Shown piece after piece: positions 29,791 through 37,304 of a DNA stretch of 62,814 bases. The notes beneath the pieces are model-generated. The model did no database searches, was not told the DNA's origin, and worked only from the letters and a program-made list of their open reading frames with translations. The translations under genes and the position numbers were made by a program. The stretch comes from a virus. Position 1 is the stretch's first letter, and each line of letters begins with the position of its first letter. The DNA is taken from positions 1 to 62,814 of the IMG/VR virus record IMGVR_UViG_3300042543_000362, one strand, 5' to 3'.

Positions 29791-30450
29791 ATGGCCACCT
29801 CTGCATCGCAGACCTACATCGCTCGACTCGGGTTCCAAGACCGCGACCGCTCAAGCGAACAACACGGCCTAGCGTGCGAATACCTGTTTGAGCGGATGAT
29901 TGAACTAGAGGTTGCGCCGTTTTTTCATAAGACCAACCGAGACGATTTTGTTTATCGCATTGAAGAGGTAAAGCGTGAAATCACTACCTACGAAAGCAAC
30001 TCGTATTACAAAAACAGGCCTGAATCGCAAAAGGCTAAAGCTAAGCTTCAAGAGCTAGAACAACACTTAGAGGATTTTGACGCAAGCAGCAAGCCTTCTG
30101 ATTACATAGCAGAAGCTCGCGACCTATACAAAGTTGGCAACTGCGTAAACGTTCCGATTGTTTCGCGTTCCTTCGTCAATGGTTTCGCTGATGTCTTAAT
30201 TGATAGATATCATCATAAATGGCTTGGTGAAGTTAAAATAACAAAAGAGCCGGCTGAAAATGTATTGCAACAAATTAACTTTTATCTGAGCTATTTAGAT
30301 AACGTTGATGCTGTCTACATTCTCACCGAATACGACCCTGGTGATCTAAAACGGCTCTGCTTTGGCACGAAGATCAAGGTTTACCGCCTTGGTCAAGTCT
30401 TTCAGCAGTGGCTCGCCAGCCGGACGATGCCTGCCACCGAGGAGCTCTGA
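29791..30450 (+). CDS. low-GC PD-(D/E)XK nuclease-like protein
   Basis: The 219-residue protein has a coiled region (55-100) and a nuclease-like core: NGFADVLID with D134, GEVKI with E147 and K149, then LQQINFYLSYL. This resembles restriction-type PD-(D/E)XK folds. The gene is much AT-richer than its neighbours, with its own promoter-like site, so it looks like acquired cargo. Target unknown. Confidence 0.55.
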   Translation: MATSASQTYIARLGFQDRDRSSEQHGLACEYLFERMIELEVAPFFHKTNRDDFVYRIEEVKREITTYESNSYYKNRPESQKAKAKLQELEQHLEDFDASSKPSDYIAEARDLYKVGNCVNVPIVSRSFVNGFADVLIDRYHHKWLGEVKITKEPAENVLQQINFYLSYLDNVDAVYILTEYDPGDLKRLCFGTKIKVYRLGQVFQQWLASRTMPATEEL

Positions 30451-30602
30451 TGCCCAGCAATCTCCCCCGCCTCAACGTCGTGATGACTCCGGCTATGCGC
30501 CAATGGCTGGAGGCCCAGCGAATGCCCTGTGAGTCGGCCGCCCATGTGGTTCGCCGGATCTTGGCTCAAGCCATGGACGCGCCTCTTAAGCCGCCCGCCT
30601 AA
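30450..30602 (+). CDS. ribbon-helix-helix-like protein (50 aa)
   Basis: ATG 30450 overlaps the nuclease stop (TGATG). The product starts MPSNLPRLNVVMTPAMRQWL, with a short strand and helix, then SAAHVVRRILAQAM. It is high GC, unlike the preceding gene. It could control the nuclease or its own promoter. Confidence 0.5.
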   Translation: MPSNLPRLNVVMTPAMRQWLEAQRMPCESAAHVVRRILAQAMDAPLKPPA

Positions 30603-30662
30603 CAGCACCGTAACGCTCCATCCTCCCCGTGTGACAATCCATCAACCGGCCACCCATGGCCA

Positions 30663-30732
30663 CCCCAGGCCGTAAGGGACGCGCTAAGGTATGGGGACAG
30701 GAGCCGAGGCGCTCCGCCACTCACTGCCAGCC
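30663..30732 (+). promoter_or_regulatory. promoter-hairpin-leader module 5
   Basis: CCCCAG (30663-30668), 16 bp, TAAGGT (30685-30690), a GGAGC/GCTCC hairpin (30700-30715), then CACTCACTGCCA, a variant leader, before ATG 30733. The stretch around CCGTAAGGGACGCGCTAAGG is repeated exactly at 31555-31573. Confidence 0.5.
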
Positions 30733-31005
30733 ATGACCCGCAATCAGATCATCAAGGCCCTCAGCAAATCTGGGTTTGACATGGAAGCTGTTGCAGAATG
30801 CAATCACAGCGAAATCTTTATCGGCTACATGACAGATGGAGTGGTAGCGCTCAAGGATTACGACCGGACAGCGCAAGCTGTTGACTCCGCCGCCAAAATT
30901 CTTGGATGGGGTGGGAGTTCTTGCGCTTGGGGAGGCTTCCGTCTCTACAAGGGCTTTCAAGCAGATCCAATGGAAGGAACGATCTACGGTCGCGAGCATT
31001 ATTGA
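30733..31005 (+). CDS. hypothetical protein (90 aa)
   Basis: The product starts MTRNQIIKALSKSGFDMEAV. A helix plus beta-rich core (IFIGYMTDGVVALKDY) ends with GFRLYKGFQADP. Lower GC than flanking genes. It is expressed from module 5. No family recognised. Confidence 0.6.
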   Translation: MTRNQIIKALSKSGFDMEAVAECNHSEIFIGYMTDGVVALKDYDRTAQAVDSAAKILGWGGSSCAWGGFRLYKGFQADPMEGTIYGREHY

Positions 31006-31073
31006 TCCACCGCCTAACCCACCCCACCCCGCCAGGGGCTTACCCTGGCGATCACTCCACTGCATTAACAGCT
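31006..31073 (+). promoter_or_regulatory. hairpin leader between genes
   Basis: CGCCAGGG (31030-31037), 5-nt loop, CCCTGGCG (31043-31050), a perfect 8-bp stem, then CACTCCACTG and ATG 31074. No T-run follows. Confidence 0.45.
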
Positions 31074-31304
31074 ATGAACGTTCAGCAACTGATTAAAGAA
31101 CTCCAGAAGTATCCGCCTGATATGCGGGTAATTCTGCAGGGGTATGAAAGCGGTTTTGATGATCTCAGCAGGCTAGAGCTTATGGAAATTGTTGTTAATT
31201 ACAATGACGACGGCCATAGTTGGTGGAATGGCAAACATGCACCCGCAAGCCAAATGCTGCCACCAACGGCGAAAGGCCATGAGCAAGCCCTGCTGATCTC
31301 CTAA
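31074..31304 (+). CDS. MNVQQL-family small protein, copy 2 (76 aa)
   Basis: The product starts MNVQQLIKELQKYPPDMRVI and continues LQGYESGFDDLSRLELMEIV. It is a paralogue of 5666-5896, with the same length and the same next gene. Its stop overlaps the zinc-ribbon start (TAATG). Two copies 25 kb apart suggest duplication or recombination of a cassette. Confidence 0.75.
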   Translation: MNVQQLIKELQKYPPDMRVILQGYESGFDDLSRLELMEIVVNYNDDGHSWWNGKHAPASQMLPPTAKGHEQALLIS

Positions 31305-31528
31305 TGCCTGACCCCCGCAACGCCGAACACCAGCGCCGCTGGCGAGAACGTCAAGCAGGCCGCCTGCCGCCTGTGGAGCGCCCCTGCTGCACTACCTGCG
31401 GCAAGGTCCACCGTGGCGCCCATGGCGCCCTGTGCGCCAGCTGCTGGGAGCGCATCACGCCAGAGGGCAAGGCGGCTCACTCCGAACGGGTCAGGCGCGC
31501 TCAGCGCCGCAAGCGTGACAGATTGTGA
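31304..31528 (+). CDS. small zinc-ribbon protein, copy 2
   Basis: The 74-residue protein has CTTCG and CASCW in a basic Arg-rich protein. It is the counterpart of 5896-6126, but the flanks have diverged. As in copy 1, a promoter-leader module lies downstream (directly here, one gene later in copy 1). Confidence 0.7.
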   Translation: MPDPRNAEHQRRWRERQAGRLPPVERPCCTTCGKVHRGAHGALCASCWERITPEGKAAHSERVRRAQRRKRDRL

Positions 31529-31546
31529 ACTGGCCGCCCTGATGGT

Positions 31547-31616
31547 CGCCACACCGTAAGGGACGCGCTAAGGTATGTGCATCGGAGGGACGCCCTCCAC
31601 CACTCGCCAGCCAGCC
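31547..31616 (+). promoter_or_regulatory. promoter-hairpin-leader module 6
   Basis: CGCCAC (31547-31552), 16 bp, TAAGGT (31569-31574), a GGAGGG/CCCTCC hairpin (31584-31598), CACTCGCCA (31601-31609) and ATG 31617. This is the tidiest example in this arm. Confidence 0.6.
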
Positions 31617-31967
31617 ATGACCGCCACCTTCAAGTTTTTCTGGAACGGCATCAAGGTCAACAACGGACCCCTGCAGAAAGCCAGTTTCAGCATCGGCAAC
31701 ACCCTGAACCACCCCCAAGGCACGATCACCATCTACGCCAAGAACTACCGCCGGTTCTCTGCTGAAGTGTGGGAAGCGTTCGACGTCCAGAACGATTCCG
31801 ACAGCATGACCGACTACTTCGAGTCGGACCGGATTCGCGTCCGCCCTGATCACCCCTTCTACGCTCAGGCGCTCAAGGCGGTGCATGCCTCTGATGCCCA
31901 CCACTCCAAGATGCGAGCCAAGCGGGAAGAGCGCTGGGCCCAGCGCCGCCAGCTAGCCGCCGCCTGA
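31617..31967 (+). CDS. hypothetical protein (116 aa)
   Basis: The product starts MTATFKFFWNGIKVNNGPLQ and has a beta-rich core (GTITIYAKNYRRF), then an acidic helix and an Arg-rich tail. No family recognised. It is the last gene before a strong terminator. Confidence 0.65.
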   Translation: MTATFKFFWNGIKVNNGPLQKASFSIGNTLNHPQGTITIYAKNYRRFSAEVWEAFDVQNDSDSMTDYFESDRIRVRPDHPFYAQALKAVHASDAHHSKMRAKREERWAQRRQLAAA

Positions 31968-32016
31968 CGGCCATCCCCTACACTGCCCTCGGTGCATGGC
32001 GCATCGAGTGGACCGC

Positions 32017-32046
32017 GACCCTCGCCCTGGCAGGCGGGGGTTTTTT
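32017..32046 (+). terminator. Rho-independent terminator
   Basis: CCCTCGCC pairs with GGCGGGGG around a short CTGGCA-type loop, followed by TTTTTT at 32041-32046. It would end early transcription before the late block. Confidence 0.75.
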
Positions 32047-32084
32047 ATGCCCGCTGGCAGACTGTGCGCAGATGCCCTGCCACC

Positions 32085-32315
32085 GTGAAGCGTGCTGCCA
32101 CCCCTTGGCATTTGCTAGACCGCTCGACCCCATGGCTGGCCTGGTGGCAGGAGCCGATCCTCAACTGGGTGTCGTCGTGGGATTCCATCGGCTGCCTGAC
32201 CGTTATCAGCGCTGCTGACCCTGACGAGTTCGCCGCCTGGGATCTGCCGACTGATCTGGACCTGCAGCGGATGGAGCTGGAGGAACTGCTGGACGTGCCG
32301 GTGGGGGAGGGGTGA
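32085..32315 (+). CDS. hypothetical protein (76 aa)
   Basis: No ATG fits, so I start it at GTG 32085 (VKRAATPWHLLDRSTPWLAW); GTG 32064 is an alternative. The Trp-rich N-terminus and acidic LQRMELEELLDVPVGEG are unusual. Its stop overlaps the next start (TGATG). It is the first gene of the late block. Confidence 0.5.
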   Translation: MKRAATPWHLLDRSTPWLAWWQEPILNWVSSWDSIGCLTVISAADPDEFAAWDLPTDLDLQRMELEELLDVPVGEG

Positions 32316-33058
32316 TGTTGGAGCTCTCGATCACGACCAACATTCCCGAGAAAATCGGCAAGCTGGCGCTGCTGACGGATCTCCAGTTCCGCTATGCCGT
32401 GGCCCAAGCGATGACCGACAGCGCCAAAGCTGGACAGAAGGCCATCACCGACAGCATGAGCCGCTACATCGACCGGCCGACGCCGTTCACTCAGCGCAGC
32501 ACCTACGTGAGCTTCGCCAACCCGAACCGCATGCGGGCTGAGGTGGGCTTTAAGCAGTTCGCCACCAAGGGCACACCAGCTGGCAAGTACCTCTCAGCCA
32601 TGGCCCGTGGTGGGGACCGCTCGCACAAGCGCTCTGAGTCGGTCCTGCGCGGCGCTGGCGCCATCGGCCGCGGCCAGTACATCGTGCCCCGTCGCGAGTG
32701 GCAGGGAGACCCGTACGGCAACGTGCCACGCGGCACCATGTCGATGGTGCTGAGTCAGCTCAAGGCGTATCAGGGCAGCCTGTCCTACATGAACGCCAGC
32801 AACAGCGCCCGGTCGCAGCGCAGGCGGGCACAGGCTGGCCAGTTCTTCATGTCGCGATCAGGCCGGGCGATCCTCTACCGCCCGCCTGGCGGGGACAGCC
32901 GCGACGTGGAGACGGCCTTCATGGTGCTCGACGATGCGCCCAACCATGAGCGGCGCTTCCCGATCGTGCGGCTGCTGAATGAGGAGATCGACCGCACCTA
33001 TCCCCGGCTGATCAGGAGCAGCCTGGAGGCGGAGCTGCGGCGGGCTGGGTTCGGGTGA
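32315..33058 (+). CDS. minor tail protein Z-like (lambda gpZ family)
   Basis: The 247-residue protein has the order expected of the gpZ family: PTPFTQRSTYVSF, then GTPAGKYLSAMARGGDRSHK and GTMSMVLSQLKAYQ. gpZ helps tail completion and joining. Its position upstream of the terminase genes is odd, since in lambda Z lies between FII and U. It may be a relocated copy. Confidence 0.6.
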   Translation: MLELSITTNIPEKIGKLALLTDLQFRYAVAQAMTDSAKAGQKAITDSMSRYIDRPTPFTQRSTYVSFANPNRMRAEVGFKQFATKGTPAGKYLSAMARGGDRSHKRSESVLRGAGAIGRGQYIVPRREWQGDPYGNVPRGTMSMVLSQLKAYQGSLSYMNASNSARSQRRRAQAGQFFMSRSGRAILYRPPGGDSRDVETAFMVLDDAPNHERRFPIVRLLNEEIDRTYPRLIRSSLEAELRRAGFG

Positions 33059-33262
33059 GGGCGGGTGATGGCTGGGCTATGCGTCTATGCGCATAAGCGG
33101 GTCCCGTCTAGGCAAAGCCGCGCCGGGTGTATGCGAAGGTTGAACTTTTTGGCGATTTCGTTTTCGCAATAAGGTTGCACAGTTGCGAAGAACACTTGCT
33201 ACAATGGTGTGGGCCAGCGAGTTCCCGCTCCTGACCCGTGACCAACCTGCGAGCACAGGCCG
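33059..33262 (+). promoter_or_regulatory. 204-bp gap with promoter-like site
   Basis: CTTGC then TACAAT (33200-33205) is a good extended -10. TTGCAC lies at a 19-bp distance and is a weak -35. A short GCGAG/CGCT hairpin follows before ATG 33263. This box does not follow the 16-bp pattern. No gene is visible. Confidence 0.4.
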
Positions 33263-34183
33263 ATGAGCGAAAGCGTAGCGCGCCACCTGCACGGCGCCGA
33301 AATTGAATCCATCCGCGAGTGGCTTTACTGCGACAATTCTTCGCCAAGTGGATTGCGCTGGCGTAAAAGTTTCGGAAAACTTCGCATTCAAGGGCAGCCC
33401 GCCGGAAGACTTACGCAGGGCTATTTCTGTTTTTCGCTTAATCAGTCTTACTATCGAGCCACTGATTTAATACTGCTACTGAATGGCATCTTCCCAGCAG
33501 ACCCCCGTCAGCGTGCCTGTTTAATTGATGCCGAAGGTCCGGTAAACGACGCACTAAACCTTCAATGGCATATACCGGTTAAAGAAAAAACCAAACAATC
33601 AAGCGTTAAACCTGATTTAGAATCAATAAAAAGGCGCAAAGAAAGGCGTTTTGTTGATAGCGCTTTAAGCGGCAGAATAGCCGTTATAACTGAAGACACA
33701 AGGCTTTTCCGCTTGTGCCCAGGCAATCATTTCTGGATGGGTCAACCCTTGACGCTGTACAAAATGGGCCATGACGGCAAATGGGAATGCCCTGAGTGCA
33801 AGCAGCATGATCAAGAGCTTTACTCTAGGTATTTGCTGGCAAGGAAAGGGTTTCACATTCGTGTTCACAGAAGCAGGCGAAACCTCAAATCCCTACCTTG
33901 GCATGAAGTGCAGCAAAGGTTTGCTCAGTTCGAGCACCGCTGCGCCTATTGCGGCTGTGATGGCAAGATGCAGATTGAGCACGTCGTGCCGATCAGCAAA
34001 GGCGGGTCTCATTCTGTGGGCAGCATCGTGCCAGCGTGCAAGCGCTGCAACGCGAGTAAGCACGCAAAGCCGGCCGAAACCTGGTACCGCTCCCAGCCGT
34101 TCTTCAGCGAGCTGCGCTGGCGGAAGATCTGCCGGGTGCCGGGCTGGCAGCGCTCCAGCGTCGGGCAGCTGGCGCTGCTGTAG
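33263..34183 (+). CDS. HNH homing-type endonuclease
   Basis: The 306-residue protein starts with a DNA-binding-like domain (WLYCDNSSPSGLRWRKSFGK, AP2-like). A basic middle follows, then the HNH core CAYCGCDGKMQIEHVVP and CKRCN. Zinc-knuckle WECPECK lies between. The first half is AT-rich. The selfish nuclease sits between gpZ-like and terminase genes with its own promoter, a typical homing site. Confidence 0.75.
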   Translation: MSESVARHLHGAEIESIREWLYCDNSSPSGLRWRKSFGKLRIQGQPAGRLTQGYFCFSLNQSYYRATDLILLLNGIFPADPRQRACLIDAEGPVNDALNLQWHIPVKEKTKQSSVKPDLESIKRRKERRFVDSALSGRIAVITEDTRLFRLCPGNHFWMGQPLTLYKMGHDGKWECPECKQHDQELYSRYLLARKGFHIRVHRSRRNLKSLPWHEVQQRFAQFEHRCAYCGCDGKMQIEHVVPISKGGSHSVGSIVPACKRCNASKHAKPAETWYRSQPFFSELRWRKICRVPGWQRSSVGQLALL

Positions 34184-34210
34184 CCCGCAACCACGGCTTA
34201 CGCTGGTTGC

Positions 34211-34819
34211 ATGACGGTTGCAACCAGCCAAGAACTCAGCGCTGAGAAGGGTGCTGAGTTGATCCACCGCGAAACCGGCCGCAGCTGCAGCAGGCAGAAC
34301 CTGGAAAAGCTGTGCCGCAAGGGCGCACTGAAGGAGAGCCCTTGCGTCCTGAGCGCCTATCCGCTGCGCGTGGATGCGGCCCTGCTGGTGGCTGAATACC
34401 TGGCCAAGGTGGCCCCGTACCAAGCCGAAGCGCAGCAGCCTGCGGCCAAGGTCAAGACCGCCACCCCCAACTCAGCGCCGCGCACTCTCAGCCACCCGCC
34501 CAATGATCCTGACGCTGGCGACCCTGGCGAGGTTCCCAACTACAACGAAGAGAGAGCGCGACACGAAAAGGAGCGCCGCCTAATCGCCGAACTCGACCGC
34601 CGCCAAAAAGCCGGCGAGCTTGTCTACAAGGCCGACGTGGAGCAGGCGCAGATGGCCATCGCCCTGACCCTGAAGAACCAGCTGGAGGCGCTGCCCAAGC
34701 AGATCAAGCAGCAGCTGCCGCACCTGTCGATCGGCGATGAGGAAATGATTGAACGGCTGGTGGCCAAGGTGCTCACCGCGGTGGCGGACTGGCGGATGGA
34801 TCAGGAGGAAGAGGAATGA
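34211..34819 (+). CDS. terminase small subunit (Nu1-like)
   Basis: The 202-residue protein has an N-terminal helix-turn-helix-like domain (SAEKGAELIHRETGRSCSRQ), a Pro-rich linker, then YNEERARHEKERRLIAELDR and GELVYKADVEQA, as in lambda Nu1-type subunits. It would bind packaging sites. It is overlapped by the large terminase (ATGA). Confidence 0.75.
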   Translation: MTVATSQELSAEKGAELIHRETGRSCSRQNLEKLCRKGALKESPCVLSAYPLRVDAALLVAEYLAKVAPYQAEAQQPAAKVKTATPNSAPRTLSHPPNDPDAGDPGEVPNYNEERARHEKERRLIAELDRRQKAGELVYKADVEQAQMAIALTLKNQLEALPKQIKQQLPHLSIGDEEMIERLVAKVLTAVADWRMDQEEEE

Positions 34820-36741
34820 TCACCCGAGACGTACCAGCCCTGGCGGCAGGGATCGCCGAGTGTTTCCGCCCCCGTCCGTTGCTCAGCGGTGTGGAGTATG
34901 CCGACACCTACGGCCACGTGACGGGCAACGCGGCCAGCAAGGGCCCATGGATCACCCGGCCCTATCAGGCCTACTGGTTCTACGCCTTCGCCTCGCGGCG
35001 GGTGCCGATCTTCGTGTGCATGAAGTCCGCCCGTGTCGGCTGGTCGGAGTCGGTGAAGATCGGCGCGGTGCAGTACTACGCCCACTGGAAACCATCGAAG
35101 GTGATGGTGGTGCAGCCGATCGAAAAGGACGCGGAGGAGTACAGCAAGGAAGACATCAGCGACCTGTTCGCTGACACGCCTTGCCTGGGTGGGTTGCTGT
35201 CGGAGTCGAAATCCCGCGGCACGGCGACCAACACCATCCTGCTGAAGAAGCTCACGAATGGCGCACTGATCGACATCGTGAACGCCAAGAGCGGCAAGTC
35301 ATTCCGGCGCAAGGAACGGCCGGTGGTGATCTTTGAGGAACCGTCTGCCTACGACCGAATCAACGAGGGCTGCCAGATCAAGCTGGGCATCCGCCGTACA
35401 GAGACCTCCTGGAATCCGAAGGTGATCATCGGCGGCACGCCGATCTTCCCAAACGACAAGACCCATCAGTGGTTCCTGCGTGGTGATCAGCAGTACCGCC
35501 ATCTGCCGTGTCCGCACTGCAACCACTACCAGCCGCTGCGGTGGGAGGCGATGGCAAAGGAGGGCCCCGACGCCGGCACCTTCGAGTGCGAGAACTGCAA
35601 GGAGCCGATCCGCTACACCTCCCTGCGGGAGATGGACGCCCACGGCGGCTGGGCCTGCCCACTGGGCCTGGACCGCTCACAGCAAGCGCTGACGGCCGAG
35701 GGTGAGCCGGCAGTTGAGAGCCAGTACATCTGGGCGGCGTACAGCTACCACGCCGGGGCGGTGTGGTCGAAGCTGATCAGTGAGTACCAGGAAGCACTGG
35801 AGGCAATGCGCCGGGGTGATACCGACCCGATGCAGACCTACCACAACACCGTGCTGGGGATCCCCTGGGAAGACAGCATCGCCGGCAAGCTCACTTGCGA
35901 CGGCCTGGCGGAGCGGCGCAAGAACATCGAGGGCGGCAACGGCTACCCGGCCGGGACCGTGCCCAATGGCGTGCTGCTGATCACCGCCGGGGTGGACGTG
36001 CAGGGCGGCGGCGGCTCAGTGGGTGAGCGGGTGGTGGTGACGGTGTGGGGCTGGGGCCGTGGCGAGGAAGGCTGGCACCTGGGCCACTGGGAGATTGACG
36101 GCGACCCGCAGCAGAAGGAAACGCTGGAGCAGCTGGAGCGGATCGCCGCGACGAAGTGGCGCAGGGAGGATGGCGCTGAGGTGCCCCTGGCGATGGGTGC
36201 CATCGACGAAGGCGGCCACTCGACACAGGAGATCAGGGACTGGTGCCGAAAGCAGGGCGGCCTGTGGGTGCCGGTGCGTGGTGATGGCGCCAAAGGCAAG
36301 CCACTGGTGGGCCGGGGCACGCCGGTGGACATCAACCGGAAGAATCAGCCGGTGCAAAAGAAGGGCCTGCTGCTGTATCGGGTGGGCTACGAAACGAGCG
36401 TCTCGCACCTACAGGGCCGGTTGCGGAACGAGATCCCTGGGCCTGGGTATCTGCACCTGGGCGAGGCCTCAACCGATCAGTTCCTAGCGGAGCTGTTCCC
36501 GTGGAAGCGCATGCCGAAGAAGGGCAGCCGTGGCCGTGAGTATCACTGGGACTGCCCGACCGGAATGCGGGATGAGGCGGGCGACTGCACCCGGTACGCC
36601 TACGCCGCGATGCAGCTGGTGAGCCGGAGATACAACCGCGCCACGATGTGGGACCAGCTGGCGGCACAGCTGGCGGCCTCCGTAGCCTTAGACCAGCAGG
36701 CCGCGCCACGAAAGGCCCGGAGTTTCACGGTGCTCAAATGA
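34816..36741 (+). CDS. terminase large subunit (lambda gpA family)
   Basis: The 641-residue protein has a Walker A-like KSARVGWS (K70-S77), Walker B VVIFEEPSAYD (E174, E175), a gpA-style zinc knuckle (CPHC, CENC) and a C-terminal nuclease region with GVDVQGGG and IDEGGHSTQEIRDWC. It pumps DNA and cuts concatemers at cos-like sites. Family match is clear by motif order. Confidence 0.88.
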   Translation: MITRDVPALAAGIAECFRPRPLLSGVEYADTYGHVTGNAASKGPWITRPYQAYWFYAFASRRVPIFVCMKSARVGWSESVKIGAVQYYAHWKPSKVMVVQPIEKDAEEYSKEDISDLFADTPCLGGLLSESKSRGTATNTILLKKLTNGALIDIVNAKSGKSFRRKERPVVIFEEPSAYDRINEGCQIKLGIRRTETSWNPKVIIGGTPIFPNDKTHQWFLRGDQQYRHLPCPHCNHYQPLRWEAMAKEGPDAGTFECENCKEPIRYTSLREMDAHGGWACPLGLDRSQQALTAEGEPAVESQYIWAAYSYHAGAVWSKLISEYQEALEAMRRGDTDPMQTYHNTVLGIPWEDSIAGKLTCDGLAERRKNIEGGNGYPAGTVPNGVLLITAGVDVQGGGGSVGERVVVTVWGWGRGEEGWHLGHWEIDGDPQQKETLEQLERIAATKWRREDGAEVPLAMGAIDEGGHSTQEIRDWCRKQGGLWVPVRGDGAKGKPLVGRGTPVDINRKNQPVQKKGLLLYRVGYETSVSHLQGRLRNEIPGPGYLHLGEASTDQFLAELFPWKRMPKKGSRGREYHWDCPTGMRDEAGDCTRYAYAAMQLVSRRYNRATMWDQLAAQLAASVALDQQAAPRKARSFTVLK

Positions 36742-37304
36742 CCCAACCGCTGGAGCTCTACCAAGGCGATCTAACCAGCTGGATCGAATCCCGCGTCCAT
36801 CCTGATGCCACGGCCGTTCGCGTGTGGTTCCGCGCTGCAGCAGCTGGCGCCGGTATCGAGGCGGTGGCCAGCGACACGGACGACGGCTGGCGAGTGACGC
36901 TCCCCGCGCAGACCACCGCCACCATGGCCTTTGGCGCCTGGGAGCTGCAGATCGTCTCCACGGTCAGCGGCGCCCCGCTCACCACCGGCCGTGGCAGCTT
37001 GACCGTCCGCAAGAGCCTGGCATTCAGCGGCACCCCCGGCGCCTTCGATGATCGCAGCCAGGCGCAGAAAGATTTGGAGGCGGTTGAAGAGGCCATCCGC
37101 GCCCTGACCACGGGTGCGCAGGAGTACCAGATCGGCAGCCTGGGCAACGGTGGCCGGAAGGTGGTCCGCGCCGACCTGGCGGAGCTGATCAAGTGGCGCG
37201 ACCGACTCAAGGCTGAAGTCGCCCGCGAGAAACGCGCCGAGATGATCGCGCAAGGCCTCGGCGATCCGCGCCGGCTCTATGTGCGCTTCACGGGGGTGAG
37301 CTGA
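36738..37304 (+). CDS. head-tail joining protein with gpW-like C-terminus
   Basis: I start it at ATG 36738 (ATGA overlap), 188 residues. Residues about 112-188 (DLEAVEEAIRALTTG, RADLAELIKWRDRLKAEV, RRLYVRF) fit lambda gpW. Residues 1-105 form a beta-rich domain not found in standard gpW, which is about 68 residues. The protein looks like a fusion of an extra domain to gpW. Confidence 0.6.
   Translation: MTQPLELYQGDLTSWIESRVHPDATAVRVWFRAAAAGAGIEAVASDTDDGWRVTLPAQTTATMAFGAWELQIVSTVSGAPLTTGRGSLTVRKSLAFSGTPGAFDDRSQAQKDLEAVEEAIRALTTGAQEYQIGSLGNGGRKVVRADLAELIKWRDRLKAEVAREKRAEMIAQGLGDPRRLYVRFTGVS

Noticed and set aside
36680-36690. CCGTAGCCTTA word in the terminase gene
   Set aside because: One base differs from the late-gene word and it lies inside the coding region, not before a start.
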